This document shows, in pieces, positions 63,048-64,000 of a stretch of 64,000 bases of DNA. The notes below the pieces were generated by a model. That model ran no database searches and was not told where the DNA came from. It saw nothing but the letters and a program-made list of their open reading frames with translations. Position 1 is the stretch's first letter; every line of letters begins with the position of its first letter. Source of the DNA: Nocardia anaemiae NBRC 100462 (GTDB lineage: Bacteria > Actinomycetota > Actinomycetes > Mycobacteriales > Mycobacteriaceae); contig NZ_BDAZ01000024.1 of NCBI RefSeq assembly GCF_001612725.1, positions 1 through 64,000 on the forward strand, in the 5' to 3' direction. Position numbers and translations under genes: made by a program.

Positions 63048-64000
63048 ATGTCGACGCCGACAACGATTGCCGTCCGGATGTACAACGTCGGATTCGGCGA
63101 CGCCTTCACCGTGACCGTGCGGCGCAAGCACGAAACCTGGCGCATGCTGGTCGACTGCGGCGTGCACAGCCAGGGCCAGGCCCGCCCGATCCGGGACTCC
63201 GTGCAGGCCATCATCGCCGACCTCACCGCGGCCGATCCGCACCACCGACCGCATCTCGACATCGTGGTCGCCACCCATCACCACGCCGATCACATCACCG
63301 GATTCGCCTGCCGGGAATGGGAGCAGGTGAGCGTGGACGAGGTGTGGGTGCCGTTCGTCGAGGACCCCGACGACGAGGACGCGCGCCGGATCCGCAGCGG
63401 TCAGATCGAGGCCGCGAACGGTCTGCTCGCGCTCATCGAGCGGCGCGGCGACGGGCATCGCATGTCGGCGGCCGTCGAACAGGCACAGGCGTTCGCGGTG
63501 AACTCGCAGGGCAATGCCGCCGCGACCGATCGGCTGCTCGGCCGCAATTTCAGTGGATTCGCCGCACCGCACCGGGTGCGCTACCTGCCGAGCAAGGACG
63601 AAACCGAGAATACGATCACCGTGGATCGCGTCGGGCTCGTCGCACACATCCTCGGGCCGCCGCGCGACGCCCGATTCCTCAAGCGCATGGATCCGCCCGC
63701 GAAGCAATCGTGGCCGCTGGTACGGGCCGGCGCGTCCGCGGAGAGCGACGGCAGGCCGACACCGCTGTTCAACCGGCGCTATATCGCGCGGAATCCGCTG
63801 CCCGGCCGCCTGCTCCAAGCGAAGGCGGCTCTGAACCTGGACGAACTCGTCGACGATGACGATCGCCTGCTGCGCGCCGCCTCGATCCTGGAGAACGCCG
63901 TCAACAACACCAGCGTCTTCTTCGTACTGGATATCGCCGGAACCCGGCTGCTATTTCCGGGAGACGCGCAGCAGGGTGCATGGGAGCACGTCCTATCCGA
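63048..64000 (+). CDS. ComEC/Rec2-type MBL-fold hydrolase (3' end outside window)
   Basis: At least 317 residues, open to the right edge. The metal motif THHHADH (His77, His79, Asp81, His82) and an N-terminal MYNVGFGDAFTVTV (GxGDA) followed by LVDCG match the MBL family related to the ComEC C-terminal domain. A late segment LLFPGDAQQGAWEHV is the expected metal-binding Asp region (GDA). ATG 63048 follows the metallopeptidase stop by 7 bp. No ComEC membrane domain precedes it, so it acts in the cytosol with its neighbours. Confidence 0.85.
   Translation, partial: MSTPTTIAVRMYNVGFGDAFTVTVRRKHETWRMLVDCGVHSQGQARPIRDSVQAIIADLTAADPHHRPHLDIVVATHHHADHITGFACREWEQVSVDEVWVPFVEDPDDEDARRIRSGQIEAANGLLALIERRGDGHRMSAAVEQAQAFAVNSQGNAAATDRLLGRNFSGFAAPHRVRYLPSKDETENTITVDRVGLVAHILGPPRDARFLKRMDPPAKQSWPLVRAGASAESDGRPTPLFNRRYIARNPLPGRLLQAKAALNLDELVDDDDRLLRAASILENAVNNTSVFFVLDIAGTRLLFPGDAQQGAWEHVLS

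Overview
The window is a piece of a high-GC actinomycete chromosome, most probably Nocardia or a close relative. The evidence is a mycothiol enzyme (Mca), an EspG-type ESX partner beside the tail of a PPE-like secreted protein, a mycobacterial-type short-chain Z-prenyl synthase, an MMPL transporter, a HAMP adenylate cyclase of the mycobacterial type, frequent GTG starts and many TetR regulators. The backbone genes glyA, coaA, uppS, hemolysin III, the YyaL-like protein, the small mca-linked membrane protein, mca, a DUF4307 gene, greA, metB, cbs, the SGNH hydrolase and the thiolase follow, in mirror order, the Rv1093 to Rv1074c segment of Mycobacterium tuberculosis (order recalled, not searched).

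Layout. 1-2100: C-terminal part of a hexapeptide-repeat PPE-like protein and its EspG-like partner. 2100-7500: two TetR units with palindromic operators, a metallo-beta-lactamase-fold hydrolase, and glyA behind a ZTP riboswitch. 7300-16000: a 36-residue small ORF abutting a DUF885 gene, coaA, uppS, hemolysin III, and an MMPL transporter translationally coupled to an adenylate cyclase. 16000-35800: mainly core metabolism (YyaL-like, LysR, class A serine hydrolase, FAD oxidase, mca operon, greA with a long structured leader, metB, acyl-CoA dehydrogenase, cbs, thiolase, Bax-inhibitor family protein, methyltransferase). 35900-38900: exported and metal-related lipoproteins (AMIN-like, DUF6153, DUF305). 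38900-50500: FAD monooxygenase with TetR, AraC/GATase regulator, a frameshifted DJ-1/PfpI gene, GT39 glycosyltransferase, two lipases, a metallophosphoesterase and a permease.

50500-64000 is accessory in character. It holds a three-gene, stop/start-overlapping operon of an XRE regulator, a fold-type I PLP aminotransferase and a shortened alanine-dehydrogenase/PntA-like protein. A patch of lower GC follows, then a MerR/hydrolase pair on a perfect palindrome, two paralogous four-helix membrane proteins enclosing small genes and a TetR remnant, and at the right edge a DUF2235 hydrolase, an HEVTH metallopeptidase-like protein and a ComEC-type metallo-beta-lactamase-fold hydrolase. The two operons are the best candidates for undescribed systems. 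The last gene runs off the window.

No tRNA, rRNA, insertion sequence or CRISPR array was seen.
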